Source: Actinomycetes bacterium
GTDB taxonomy: Bacteria > Actinomycetota > Acidimicrobiia > Acidimicrobiales > Acidimicrobiaceae
NCBI GenBank assembly: GCA_021826315.1
Contig: JAKAZZ010000019.1
Span: forward strand, 1-49,021
Reading direction: 5' to 3'
Length of the DNA stretch: 49,021 nt
Of this stretch, positions 16,887 to 25,305 are shown piece after piece (positions within the stretch are counted from its first letter, which is position 1; each line of letters begins with the position of its first letter). The position numbers and the translations under genes were made by a program. The notes beneath the pieces are model-generated. The model was not told where the DNA came from and did not search any database. It worked only from the letters and a program-made list of their open reading frames with translations.

Positions 16887-17879
16887 TTAGTGGCGCGAAT
16901 CAATACCAGTTCGAGCGATTATCTCTGTTACAAGCCGTTGAAAATCGTCAAAACATTGCTGAACACTTGCTTGGTGTGCGCCGATTGCTCCATCTGCAGC
17001 TTTTAGCTTGAACATCGGCTTTCTTGCCTCCATCGCCATTGGCATTAGACTTCTGAAGTTCTTTATTATCCCTAGTTGAAATGGGTCAGCCCCATTCAAC
17101 GGTGCTTCTAGCTGTTCTCTCAAGACGCTGGACCTATAAGCCTCGGGCATCCTCGACTGCCACTTTGCATAGGCTTTTACCGGACGGTAAAGCCGCTCCA
17201 CGTGTTGCATCGAAACGTACCCAATCGGCTCCATTCTGCCGTTTGGTTGGCTTCCAAGTTCAAGGTTGGCATTACCTTTAGCCTTCTCCCATGTGTTGCG
17301 CCAATTCATCAATGCGGGTCCAAGATTCTTTAGTCCTTGTAGCGAAAAGAGATCAGAGGTGACTGGTATGACTACGTAGTCCGAAGCAACTAATGCCGCT
17401 CGATTTATCGATCCAAGATTTGGTCCTACATCGATGAGGACCACTTCTGCGGATGTTCGTTCCGCAGCTTCTTTGATAACCCTCCAAAAGGCCGAGGTTA
17501 CTCGAAAGGCACGATCTTTCCCTTCAAGACACCTAGGCCATTCGATAGATAAATCATCTTCAATCCCGGAAAGTGCGAGGTCCCCGACTACTAGGTCTAA
17601 TAGTCCATTTGAGAGCCCTTCAACGTGTGCCGCTCTTACATCACCAGTGCCTTCGAATAATGGTTTTACTGCTCCGAAAATTGTTTTAGAGACACCATTT
17701 TCTGGCCACAGATCTTCAAATCGATCGTCATCGACTGCCATTATCGAAAGATTCGATTGAGGATCTAGATCAACTGCCAATGCGTGATAACCAAGTTCAG
17801 CAAACATCCATGCCGCATGGTAGACAAGAGAAGTCTTTCCCACCCCTCCCTTGTTGTTAAAGAAGGCGATGGTTTTCAA
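16887..17879 (-). CDS. ParA/MinD-family ATPase
   Basis: A 330-residue P-loop ATPase. The deviant Walker A KGGVGKTSL (residues 10-18) with both signature lysines is at the N-terminus, the Walker A' is LAVDLDPQSNLS (about 34-45), and the Walker B is VVLIDVGPNLGSINRAAL (about 145-162). ParA-like ATPases form nucleotide-dependent dimers that bind DNA or membranes to position cargo. There is no ParB and no parS-like repeat nearby, so this is not a standard partition pair. Its TTG overlaps the stop of the upstream AlbA_2/HATPase gene by four bases (TTGA), with AAGGA for translation, so the two proteins are probably made together and act together. Family and coupling are clear; the role is not. Confidence 0.85.
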   Translation of the reverse strand: MKTIAFFNNKGGVGKTSLVYHAAWMFAELGYHALAVDLDPQSNLSIMAVDDDRFEDLWPENGVSKTIFGAVKPLFEGTGDVRAAHVEGLSNGLLDLVVGDLALSGIEDDLSIEWPRCLEGKDRAFRVTSAFWRVIKEAAERTSAEVVLIDVGPNLGSINRAALVASDYVVIPVTSDLFSLQGLKNLGPALMNWRNTWEKAKGNANLELGSQPNGRMEPIGYVSMQHVERLYRPVKAYAKWQSRMPEAYRSSVLREQLEAPLNGADPFQLGIIKNFRSLMPMAMEARKPMFKLKAADGAIGAHQASVQQCFDDFQRLVTEIIARTGIDSRH

Positions 17880-19108
17880 GGTAGATCCTTCCCAATGATC
17901 GCAGCAACCACGCTGTGTTCAACTTGAAAGCTAAGTCTCGATCCAAGCTTCTTTTTAGCTAACGAGATTCCAATACCGAATCTTTGAACGAAACCGAGTG
18001 CCCTTAGCGCCTCTGCGATATTTGGATTACGGTAGTCAGTTAACCCCGGCGTCCCAAAGTTATCGAGCGTCACGCTTCCAAATGGTCCTCCGGGATTATG
18101 AATCTCTATGCGATCATTGAACCAGTAGAGACGTACGGGAGCATTGGTTGCCTCGTAGGATCGGTGTAAATACGCATTTCGAATCAATTGCTGCAAAGCA
18201 TCGAAAGGATAATCTTCCGATACTTCCTCGGTTGTTCGATTTGTGAAATCAAGTTGTCGCCGATTATGGGTCCTCACTTTATCTTCAAGCATTCGAATTT
18301 GATGATCGATCCGACCATGGATTTCCAATTCGTCAGAGATTGGATCGGTTAATTCACAACCTTCAATTCTCAAGAATTGGGTATAACTACCCGCTATCAG
18401 GTCTGAGGGCACTTTTCCGCTAATGAGAATCGAAAGGATCGTTGGATACGAATCGTCCTCCGATGTTAAAAACTTTGCAGATAGGAGTTTTTGGATCAAC
18501 GTTCTTCCGTTGGCCTCAAAAACATCACGCGCAACTAAGGCCGGAAGATAATCCCTTTCAAAAAAGTCAAGATCGAGGTCGTCCAAGCTAGCGTTTTTAA
18601 TCGGTTGAAGGTCAAAAGGGTAGTTACGGTATCTTCGCCTTTCGTTTAGGATGCGCTCATCTTGTTCAGTGGCGTATCCCCTGCGCGGTCCGAAGCGCAC
18701 GCAGATTCTTCCGTCGTACCTGACCGGGGGTGAGTCGCTAGGCCAAGTTATAACCGCGGCTATTTGGTTATTGCCTGGTAGGGAAAGTTTTTTTACTTGA
18801 ATTGTGGGCGGTGGCGTTATCAATCCATCGCTCTTTACTCCTGCAAGCTGGGTGAGAAGTTGATCATCAACCCTAAAGTCGTCGACGGGATTACCGTAAT
18901 CGTCGACGCCTATGAATACAACGCCCGGTCCGTTCGATCCGTCTAAATTGTTAGAGAAGGCGCAAATCGCCTCGTGAACGGCTTTTCTAACTCTATCCGT
19001 AGAGAAGCTGCTTTTGAACTCTATCTTTGCCGACTCACCATTCGAAAGTAGCAAAAGTAAGTCGTCGTCGCTTTTCTCGTTAGCTGGATTTACGGGCACA
19101 TTAATCAA
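17876..19108 (-). CDS. AlbA_2 (Schlafen-like) / HATPase_c_4 protein
   Basis: A 410-residue protein with two recognisable ends. Residues 20-90 form an AlbA_2/Schlafen-core domain (GESAKIEFKSSF, then VVFIGVDDYGNPV). Residues 300-400 are a GHKL ATPase-like domain with the N-box LQQLIRNAYLHRSY, the RIEIHNPGGPFG strand and the FGIGISLAKKKL Gly motif. This architecture is usually annotated as putative DNA-binding or transcriptional regulator; Schlafen domains can be nucleases, and several defence systems carry this domain. It starts at TTG 19108. It overlaps the ParA-like gene by four bases. The pair is flanked on both sides by gene-free DNA and lies in an accessory region. A DNA-sensing or defence role is my inference. 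Confidence 0.82.
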   Translation of the reverse strand: MINVPVNPANEKSDDDLLLLLSNGESAKIEFKSSFSTDRVRKAVHEAICAFSNNLDGSNGPGVVFIGVDDYGNPVDDFRVDDQLLTQLAGVKSDGLITPPPTIQVKKLSLPGNNQIAAVITWPSDSPPVRYDGRICVRFGPRRGYATEQDERILNERRRYRNYPFDLQPIKNASLDDLDLDFFERDYLPALVARDVFEANGRTLIQKLLSAKFLTSEDDSYPTILSILISGKVPSDLIAGSYTQFLRIEGCELTDPISDELEIHGRIDHQIRMLEDKVRTHNRRQLDFTNRTTEEVSEDYPFDALQQLIRNAYLHRSYEATNAPVRLYWFNDRIEIHNPGGPFGSVTLDNFGTPGLTDYRNPNIAEALRALGFVQRFGIGISLAKKKLGSRLSFQVEHSVVAAIIGKDLP

Positions 19109-19704
19109 GCTTACTTTACTACGCTGCCATACCCGAGTGGGGTTATCTCTTTAGACGATAGTAGTTGCTGCTAGATCCAGGGACGGGCATGTAGGCACAG
19201 CGCTAGATAGTTAATCTTTAAGGTTGACGATTCTTTTGTCTCTTTATTATTAGGCCGTTTATACGATACATTGCTTGATCCCAATCGGCAAATTGTTACC
19301 AGGCGGAATTTAGCGACTGAAACCGTATTGGCCGCTCTAACGAGCGACCGTCACGCAAGGTAGTTTGATTGCGACCGACGCTAACCTATCTCAGAAGGGC
19401 GTTTACCAGCGGAAAGTAAAACGAGCTTTGCAAGTTCAATCAATAGTTTCAGGAACTCTAGGGTCGTTCCCGAATAACTGCTCAAGCTATCTAGGATTAG
19501 TTACCTGTTCGGCGCACATAAGCACTCACTCGTAAGGCAGATCGCCGGCGTAGCTTGTTATCCCCTCGTCACCAGCGCCCAAAGGATAAATGTATCGTGC
19601 CGACATTCCGATAGCTGTGGTAAATTCCACCTATAGAACGGGTTCGCTTTGGAAGGATTCCAATTGGACTACACGCAAACATCCAACGCACTAATAATTG
19701 CACC
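19109..19704. other. Gene-free stretch upstream of the AlbA_2 gene
   Basis: About 600 bp without recognisable coding, tRNA or repeat content. The promoter of the AlbA_2-ParA pair must be here, but no clear element is seen. Confidence 0.4.
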
Positions 19705-20637
19705 TTATTGGCTTCCAACTAATCGACTTGCTAGCTCCAAGGCGTCCACTGGCCAGAAGCACTCTGGTCGCGGGCGATGGACGCCTGGATTTCCAGCCTT
19801 AGGTTGGCAGTTCAAGACGGAGTCGACCCATTGGGATGGTATCGCATCGATACCGTAGACAGCGCCCAATAGCGCTCCACAAGTTGCCGCATTGGTATCT
19901 GTATCTCCACCTCGCATAACCGTATCGACAACACCTTCTTCAAAAGTCGGGGCATTTAGTAGTTGCCACAGTGCATTGCGAAATGCAATCAAAACCCAAC
20001 CTTGTTGATGGACGTAATCAGATGGTGGACCTTCGGTCGCTCCTTGGATTACATCCATGAGTGAAGGATCGACTACTTGTTCGTGAGCCCACTTCTTGAT
20101 CTTGCGATAGAGTGTCTCGCCGTCGCATCCAGTTGAAATAGCATGAGCAATCGCCATTGTGAAAAGCGAGTTAGCTTGAAGGCATACTGGATTGGGATGA
20201 GTTAGAGCGGCATCTTGCTCGGCCCATTCTCGAACTGTATCCAGAGAGTGGCTAGCGCCGAAAATACCCAAAGGGCTGATCCGCATCATGGCTCCGTTGG
20301 CCTGGCTGGCTGAGTTCGGATACCCTCGAAGACCAGCGGAAGTTGTCATACCGCAGTCGAAAGGATCGGAGTCTAACCAGAATTTATAGGCATTAAATGC
20401 AGCATTAGAATCATAGGTGCCACGCTCTAGCAACATCTGTGCCAAAAGAAGCGCCATCTCAGAGTCGTCGGTTGGTTGACCGGCAATGGTATTCCACGTT
20501 CCACCATCAGCCAGTTCCCTAACGCCTCTTGGGTAGCGACGTCTGATCTCTTCTGGGGACTGGAATTCAACCAGACTGCCTAGAGCATCCATGGGATGAG
20601 AAATCACGGCACCTTTTATGTAGATACAATGTATCAT
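19705..20637 (-). CDS. ADP-ribosylglycohydrolase family protein
   Basis: A 310-residue protein of the DraG/ARH family, which removes ADP-ribose from proteins or other acceptors with two metal ions. Metal ligands are visible in PTDDSEMAL (Thr56, Asp57, Asp58) and in GGDTDTNAA (Asp245, Asp247, Thr248), with the helix SQANGAMMRISPLGIFG between. The start of the fold is odd: the family motif G-x-x-x-GDALG reads KGAVISHPMDALGS, as if four codons were inserted. The first ten codons overlap a palindrome that probably belongs to the divergent mazEF promoter. The N-terminus may therefore be rebuilt after an insertion or be partly defective. It is transcribed alone, away from mazEF. Confidence 0.85.
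   Translation of the reverse strand: MIHCIYIKGAVISHPMDALGSLVEFQSPEEIRRRYPRGVRELADGGTWNTIAGQPTDDSEMALLLAQMLLERGTYDSNAAFNAYKFWLDSDPFDCGMTTSAGLRGYPNSASQANGAMMRISPLGIFGASHSLDTVREWAEQDAALTHPNPVCLQANSLFTMAIAHAISTGCDGETLYRKIKKWAHEQVVDPSLMDVIQGATEGPPSDYVHQQGWVLIAFRNALWQLLNAPTFEEGVVDTVMRGGDTDTNAATCGALLGAVYGIDAIPSQWVDSVLNCQPKAGNPGVHRPRPECFWPVDALELASRLVGSQ
20623..20635. promoter_or_regulatory. Palindrome between the glycohydrolase and mazEF
   Basis: The perfect inverted repeat GATACAATGTATC lies 54 bp before the mazE start and overlaps the glycohydrolase start codon. It could be the operator bound by MazE/MazF. It would then also repress the divergent gene. Confidence 0.4.
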
Positions 20638-20688
20638 TATGATTGAGGTAAGTGAAGCAACCAGAAAGCATTCGGAAAGGGGATTGTG

Positions 20689-20931
20689 ATGCGCTCAGTC
20701 ATAAAGAAGTGGGGCAATAGTGCATCAGTTCGGATTCCATCCTCGATCATGGAAGCTGCTCATCTAGACATAGACGATTTAATAGAGATACGTGAAGAAG
20801 CTGGACGTATAGTCATTGATCGAATTCACAATGATGAGTACGATTTATCTCAGTTGCTTAGCGCTATTGGACCCGATAACATACACGGGGAATTTGACTT
20901 TGGAATTCCCTCCGGCAGGGAGCTTTTGTAA
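20689..20931 (+). CDS. mazE: MazE-type antitoxin
   Basis: An 80-residue AbrB-fold antitoxin beginning MRSVIKKWGNSASVRIP, the classical MazE/ChpI signature, followed by DDLIEIREEAGRIVI. The C-terminal acidic part (NDEYDLSQLL) wraps around the toxin. The ATG at 20689 is preferred over the GTG three bases earlier because AAGGGG is then correctly spaced. The toxin gene begins two bases after its stop. Confidence 0.88.
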   Translation: MRSVIKKWGNSASVRIPSSIMEAAHLDIDDLIEIREEAGRIVIDRIHNDEYDLSQLLSAIGPDNIHGEFDFGIPSGRELL

Positions 20932-20933
20932 CT

Positions 20934-21266
20934 TTGCAACGATATGTTCCAGAGGCAGGAGACATTGTATGGATCGAGTTCAATCCACAAGCTGGGCATG
21001 AACAGTCTGGACATCGTCCGGCGGTGGTATTGAGCCCATCTGCTTACAATGGCAAGGTTGGATTGATGCTTTGCTGTCCGCTAACTACCCAAATCAAAGG
21101 TTACCCGTTTGAAGTTGTGATTTCCGGCAACATTGAAAGTGTGGCTCTGGCAGATCAGATCAAGAGTCTTGATTGGGTTGTTAGGAACGCTAAATACAAG
21201 GGAAAAGTTACACGGGGTGAACTCGCTGCTATACGGGCAAAAGAAGCTGCGCTTTTGGGTAAATGA
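20934..21266 (+). CDS. mazF: MazF/PemK-type endoribonuclease toxin
   Basis: A 110-residue MazF toxin that cleaves single-stranded mRNA at short motifs. Family marks are AGDIVWIEFNPQAGHEQSGHRP (positions about 8-29, with the conserved Gly-x-Glu/Gln...RP stretch), VVLSP, CCPLTTQIKGYPFEV and DQIKSLDW. It is full length and appears intact. It starts at TTG 20934, two bases after the mazE stop, so translation probably depends on coupling. Cleavage specificity cannot be read from the sequence. Confidence 0.88.
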   Translation: MQRYVPEAGDIVWIEFNPQAGHEQSGHRPAVVLSPSAYNGKVGLMLCCPLTTQIKGYPFEVVISGNIESVALADQIKSLDWVVRNAKYKGKVTRGELAAIRAKEAALLGK

Positions 21267-22772
21267 CCCTAGGAACTAGGTTCTCAAAACCTTCTCTGCC
21301 AATAACGTTGCCACTTAGCTTGATATTAATTTCTAAGAGCGCGAAGATGGAATGGACGTGAGGACGTATTCAGGGAATCTGAAATAATCAACGTAGTAGC
21401 TCACCTCTACTACTTGCAGCCATGAGCATTGAAGATAAGAAAGGGATGAAACTAACAACGACGCAAAGGTGGAACGTAATCGAAAGTAGGACGACCTCTT
21501 GTACGGATAAGGCCAAGGTCAATCTCGGGTTCTCCTAACCATCATGTGTCACGAAGTGAACCTTCTCACGGCACGCGACACGGTTCTCCCTAATTTCAAG
21601 GAGAAAAATTGGCATGGATAAAGTACTTCCAAAAGGGAGAAAGCCTCGTTAAAGGTTTGTCCCATAACTTCAAAATTGACTCAGTAAACCGTTTAGCGAT
21701 CTCTGAAGCAATCCATTAAGAGATGGCAAATGTGCTATTCGTCGTCGAAGCGACACTTACAAACCGATGCGCACAAAGCCTCGAAGTCAAAATAAGCTTC
21801 GGGTATGAATAATCTGTGATCGCATCGAATAGGGTGCGTCGTCCTCACAACTAGAAGTGAGAAAGCTCGCCGGTGGAGAGAAACGGAGATTCCTTAGCTT
21901 TCGCACCTTTAAGGTGGACTAGACCGGCGAGAACTGGGGTGTTTTCATAGTTGAATCCTGCGAGGCATAAGGTACCGATCAACAAGCTCAGTTCATTGTT
22001 ATCGATTATCAAGGCCTTTCTATTATTGCAGGTCGGCGAGGAAAAGTGCTTCGAAAATATGACCACGGCTTGCGAGAGGCTAAAAGATCAACTACTAATG
22101 ACCCCATATACATTTAAGGATCTAATGCTCCCTCTCTGCCAGCGATGATCCTCAGAGACACAGCGCTTTCAACAGATCCCCCGTGAGGAATAAGGATCTT
22201 TGCCTCAAGGTCGTCGCCTTGTTAAATTGGCATCGGCTTTCGTTCTGTAACCGCCGCAACCAGGCGCAATAGACAATATCTCGATACATCCAGAAGTCGC
22301 ACCATTCGTGGTTATTCGAAATTAGCGCACTTACACTTCTATCAAGTTAAATTGCCGTCGTTTGTTTGTTCTGCTGTAAAAGTAAGCCTTTGGCTTACCC
22401 TTAGAGCTCATTATTCTCACTAGATTATCTACGATGCTCACGGCTAACCTTTATGAGTTCTCGTCACCCATCACAGTTAGTGAGCCGTCGCTGACGATCG
22501 ATGCAGCCTCTAATCTCCTAAATTGATCTTTTACTTGAGCTTTTTGGAACCTCTCACAGAAATAGATAACTCCTTTCCTACCTCTTGCACGTTCCTACCG
22601 GAATCTACAATTCGATGCGCAGCTTCGTATCTTGAACTCAAGAGTTAATATACGCCTTGTTCTCGACAAAATGGACAACCATTCTGCGAACAATCTATGT
22701 TGACTCAACAGGTACCCACGAAATCTGAGAACCCTCACCCTGGGTTGAAATGAGGCGAAATTACTGCTTCCA
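21267..22772. other. 1.5-kb gene-free stretch after mazF
   Basis: There is no recognisable intact gene in this long stretch. At its left end, 21285-21390 reads on the minus strand as SIFALLEINIKLSGNVIGRE, a diverged version of the relic at 1890-1960. Copy C of the 27-bp motif lies at 21565-21591. The rest carries only short frames and looks like decayed mobile DNA. Confidence 0.42.
21565..21591 (-). repeat. 27-bp dispersed motif, copy C (inverted)
   Basis: In reverse complement it matches copy B at 20 of 27 positions, including CCGTGTCGCGT and the terminal GTGAG. Confidence 0.4.
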
Positions 22773-23282
22773 TTACTGCACCGTCAATAAGTTTATTACC
22801 GTTGCCACCGGCAAATAGAGGGTGCGAGGACGATGCAACAATGGCGTGAAGCCAAATCCGATATAGAAATTTGCAGCTTGGTCGTCAATCGCGTCAGCAA
22901 ATATGGCATGGGCCCCAATAGGAGCTGTAGCGACTGTTTTAATTGCGTCAAACAACAATGCTTCCCCGAGCCCTTGTCTGGCGAAATTTCTATCGCGAGC
23001 AAGCCAGCCTATTAACACTGCCGGGATGGTTGGGTAACGTGGCAGTTTCCGCTTCACCTGTTCGCTTACTTCGGTCAACGGCACGTTACTGGAAGACAAG
23101 GTATAGAACCCTACTACCTGATCAGTCTTGATATCTCGCGCGACGAAGCAAGTGGCGTAGTTGCGCTTTACGTCTTGTGAGACAGATTTGTGGAAATAGC
23201 TATCGATCTGGTCGTTGCCGCATACAAACGTTTCCCGCTTATGTGTTTTTGTGAGCGACTCGATGACGTAACGACTACTCAC
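22773..23282 (-). CDS. GNAT acetyltransferase toxin, TacT/AtaT type
   Basis: A 169-residue GNAT protein with the sequence pattern of the tRNA-acetylating toxins: FVCGNDQIDSYFHKSVSQD at the start, GFYTLSSSNVPL, the acetyl-CoA loop RNFARQGLGEALL (about 98-110) and the catalytic-Tyr strand NFYIGFGFTPL. Such toxins acetylate the amino group of charged tRNAs and stop translation. The GTG start overlaps the stop of the DUF1778 antitoxin by four bases (GTGA). The gene is full length and appears functional. Target tRNA is unknown. Confidence 0.88.
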   Translation of the reverse strand: MSSRYVIESLTKTHKRETFVCGNDQIDSYFHKSVSQDVKRNYATCFVARDIKTDQVVGFYTLSSSNVPLTEVSEQVKRKLPRYPTIPAVLIGWLARDRNFARQGLGEALLFDAIKTVATAPIGAHAIFADAIDDQAANFYIGFGFTPLLHRPRTLYLPVATVINLLTVQ

Positions 23283-23569
23283 CTCCGCTCGATGATCTCG
23301 GAATGGCGTTTGGCAGCGCGAACTAAACGTTCGTTCGGTGCAATTGGGTTGATTAGGGCCTCGGCGAACACGGTCTGATCCTCACGGGCTAATCGCATGA
23401 TGTCAGCGTCCTCGACGATACGGCGGGCATCTTCACCTGCCGTGGCGATGAGATAACTGGTCAAAGTCATACCGCGCAACCGTGCAGCACGTTGCATCAG
23501 GTCGTAGATCTGGACCGGGATTCGCGCTTCCAATCGGGCAGTTTCGACATCGGTTTTGGATTTATTCAT
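23279..23569 (-). CDS. DUF1778 antitoxin, TacA/AtaR type
   Basis: A 96-residue ribbon-helix-helix antitoxin. The N-terminus MNKSKTDVETARLEARIPVQ forms the DNA-binding strand, IYDLMQRAARLRGMTLTSYL the two helices, and the C-terminal region the toxin-binding arm. I chose ATG 23569 because GAGGAGGT lies five bases upstream; a longer reading from 23602 would run through the operator. It precedes and overlaps the GNAT toxin, the standard order in this family. Confidence 0.88.
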   Translation of the reverse strand: MNKSKTDVETARLEARIPVQIYDLMQRAARLRGMTLTSYLIATAGEDARRIVEDADIMRLAREDQTVFAEALINPIAPNERLVRAAKRHSEIIERR

Positions 23570-23593
23570 TTTTACCTCCTCATACGAACTATC

Positions 23594-23612
23594 ATACGGC
23601 ATAATGCCGTAT
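23594..23612. promoter_or_regulatory. Operator-like palindrome of the TacA/TacT module
   Basis: ATACGGCATAATGCCGTAT is a perfect inverted repeat around a central A, 25 bp before the antitoxin start. RHH antitoxins of this family repress their own operon by binding such sites. Confidence 0.7.
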
Positions 23613-23745
23613 TCCGCAAAGGTTATTTTTTGTTGTGTCTCACAAACACCGTCAATTGGATAGAGGACGATATGCCATGGTGAATCCTGGATGATCCACC
23701 CTTAATGTGAGAATACTGAGCAAAATATAAATGGGAGGATTTTTC

Positions 23746-23835
23746 ATGAAGGGTAAGAAGCACACACCTGAACAAGTCATTCAAAAGCTTGCCGAGGGTG
23801 ACAGATTGTTAAACCCCGGCAGTTCGGTTGTGTAA
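23746..23835 (+). pseudogene. IS3-family transposase OrfA fragment
   Basis: The frame MKGKKHTPEQVIQKLAEGDR begins the OrfA helix-turn-helix of IS3-type elements, preceded by GGGAGG. It runs 29 codons and stops just where the second helix should begin. No further IS3 sequence follows, so only a fragment remains. Confidence 0.65.
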
Positions 23836-24477
23836 GTTGCGATAACCCTCTCGAATCCCTCGGCTCGCGCCATCACCAGGATGGCTCGGACTGCCGGCGC
23901 GCCGTAACCTTTGGCGCGAACCAAGGAATCCAAGCAGTAGCCAGCTTCGATACAGCCTCCAAGCGTATTTCTCTAAAGTCCGAACCCACTTATATCTACG
24001 CCATCGGACGGGCGAGAACTTCTATAGTATCTAACAGGTCGTTGCTCTTATGAAGTTGCGATCGCACGGAGAAACCCTCGAACTGCACCAACGTCGCCCT
24101 CGAAAGCAATATCTCGCGCCTAAGCAACGGTCGATCCTGCAAGGAGGGATACGATGAGTTCACCTGCAGCGATTCCTATTGCATGGAGTAGGAGTTGCGG
24201 CATCTACTGATCAGTCACAATGGCGTCAACTTTATGTGAAGCTTCATATTGACTCCCAAGTGCCCCTCCGCTTTACGATGATGAAACGGAAGGCGACGGC
24301 ACCTGAGCGTAGAGTTCTAGTATTTGTTCAATAGCTTATCGAACATTTTGAGTAGATGAAAAAATGAACGTATTGAACTTACGGCAATGTTCAAATAAAG
24401 CTGTGGTGTTTCAATCAAAGGACGAATTTACCTTCTACGTGGCGCTCCTTTTGGATAACTGCTTACAGTCAATAGAG
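23836..24477. other. Relic-rich gene-free stretch
   Basis: On the minus strand, 23830-23980 reads as an open peptide with VRAKGYGAPAVRAILVMAR, and 24050-24210 as MPQLLLHAIGIAAGELIV, a stop, then GDVGAVRGFLRAIATS. The two share a weak GA-AVR pattern and may be pieces of one lost gene that I cannot name. Confidence 0.35.
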
Positions 24478-25305
24478 CTAACTCTCTCGCGCCACCTTTG
24501 CATATGTCGTACCAACGGGTCGAGGCATTGTCCTCCAGAGGCGCGAATTCTCCGAGCTATTTACGCTTTTGGGGGCAATGCTTTGAACTCCAAAGGAGTC
24601 AAAACTAACTGAAATCTCATCGACATCACTTCTAGCCGCAAGGACAGTTGCGGCGGCTTTATAAAGATTTTCCTGAAGCGAGTGCGATGGTACGCTACCG
24701 AAGGCACCAACAAGCTGATCTGCTACTTCGAGACCCGACTTGTATAGATCGCCGATATTACTAGAGTACTTCCAAGTAGCAAAGAGGTCCCCAAAGAGTA
24801 TTCGCGATTCAACGTCCTCTTTGTCGGTCAAATAATCACGCCGAAAGCCAACAAAACTGGATCCACTAGGTCGAATGACACGTCGCTTCGCAGATCCAGA
24901 GACTGCAACGCTCCCGTCTGATTCTCTGACAATTGAAACCTCGACCGACGGTTGTTCTGCCACCATTGAATTCATACCGCTAGCTAACTTCCGCCATCTG
25001 GTGGCAGATAGGTCAATGGTTCCAACCGTCGCATCTTCCATGCAATCCATGAGTCGCTCTAAGGCACCAACGCCTATTTCATAGAGATCCCCACCTTGGG
25101 TACCACTCGCTAGATCTTCAAAGTGGTTCGAGAAGGTATCGGTTGGCAGTATCTGGGCGTTACTACCATCTCGAAAGACCCCCTCAAAGGAACCTCCGAT
25201 CTTGATCGATGCGACGATCTGAAGCCAAAGGTCATCTGCTAAGCACACAAAGATCTCGACGTCGGACTTTCCGTAGCTATTTTCTGATAGAAAAAAGTCA
25301 TTCAT
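24478..25305 (-). CDS. Urate-oxidase-fold protein (uricase-like, atypical)
   Basis: A 275-residue protein aligned by eye with factor-independent urate oxidase (T-fold). Matches are YGKS with Lys13, LPTDT with Thr57, SSFVGFRRDYLTDKEDVESR (F at 151, Arg168), ATWKY and HSLQENLY with Gln211, then DVDEISVSF. In known uricases, Lys and Thr of the first half and a His in the Asn-Lys-His motif form the catalytic triad, while Phe, Arg and Gln hold urate. Here the His motif is replaced by DSFGVQ, with no His nearby. The reaction may be altered or a different cyclic substrate used. It is the last gene of the minus-strand nitrogen cluster, and its ATG overlaps the end of a small upstream frame (ATGAATGA). 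The fold call is moderately strong and the activity is open. Confidence 0.68.
   Translation of the reverse strand: MNDFFLSENSYGKSDVEIFVCLADDLWLQIVASIKIGGSFEGVFRDGSNAQILPTDTFSNHFEDLASGTQGGDLYEIGVGALERLMDCMEDATVGTIDLSATRWRKLASGMNSMVAEQPSVEVSIVRESDGSVAVSGSAKRRVIRPSGSSFVGFRRDYLTDKEDVESRILFGDLFATWKYSSNIGDLYKSGLEVADQLVGAFGSVPSHSLQENLYKAAATVLAARSDVDEISVSFDSFGVQSIAPKSVNSSENSRLWRTMPRPVGTTYAKVARES

Noticed and set aside
16887..17879. Chromosome partition parA (with parB/oriC nearby)
   Set aside because: No ParB, no parS repeats, no dnaA or gid genes; the partner is an AlbA_2/HATPase protein.
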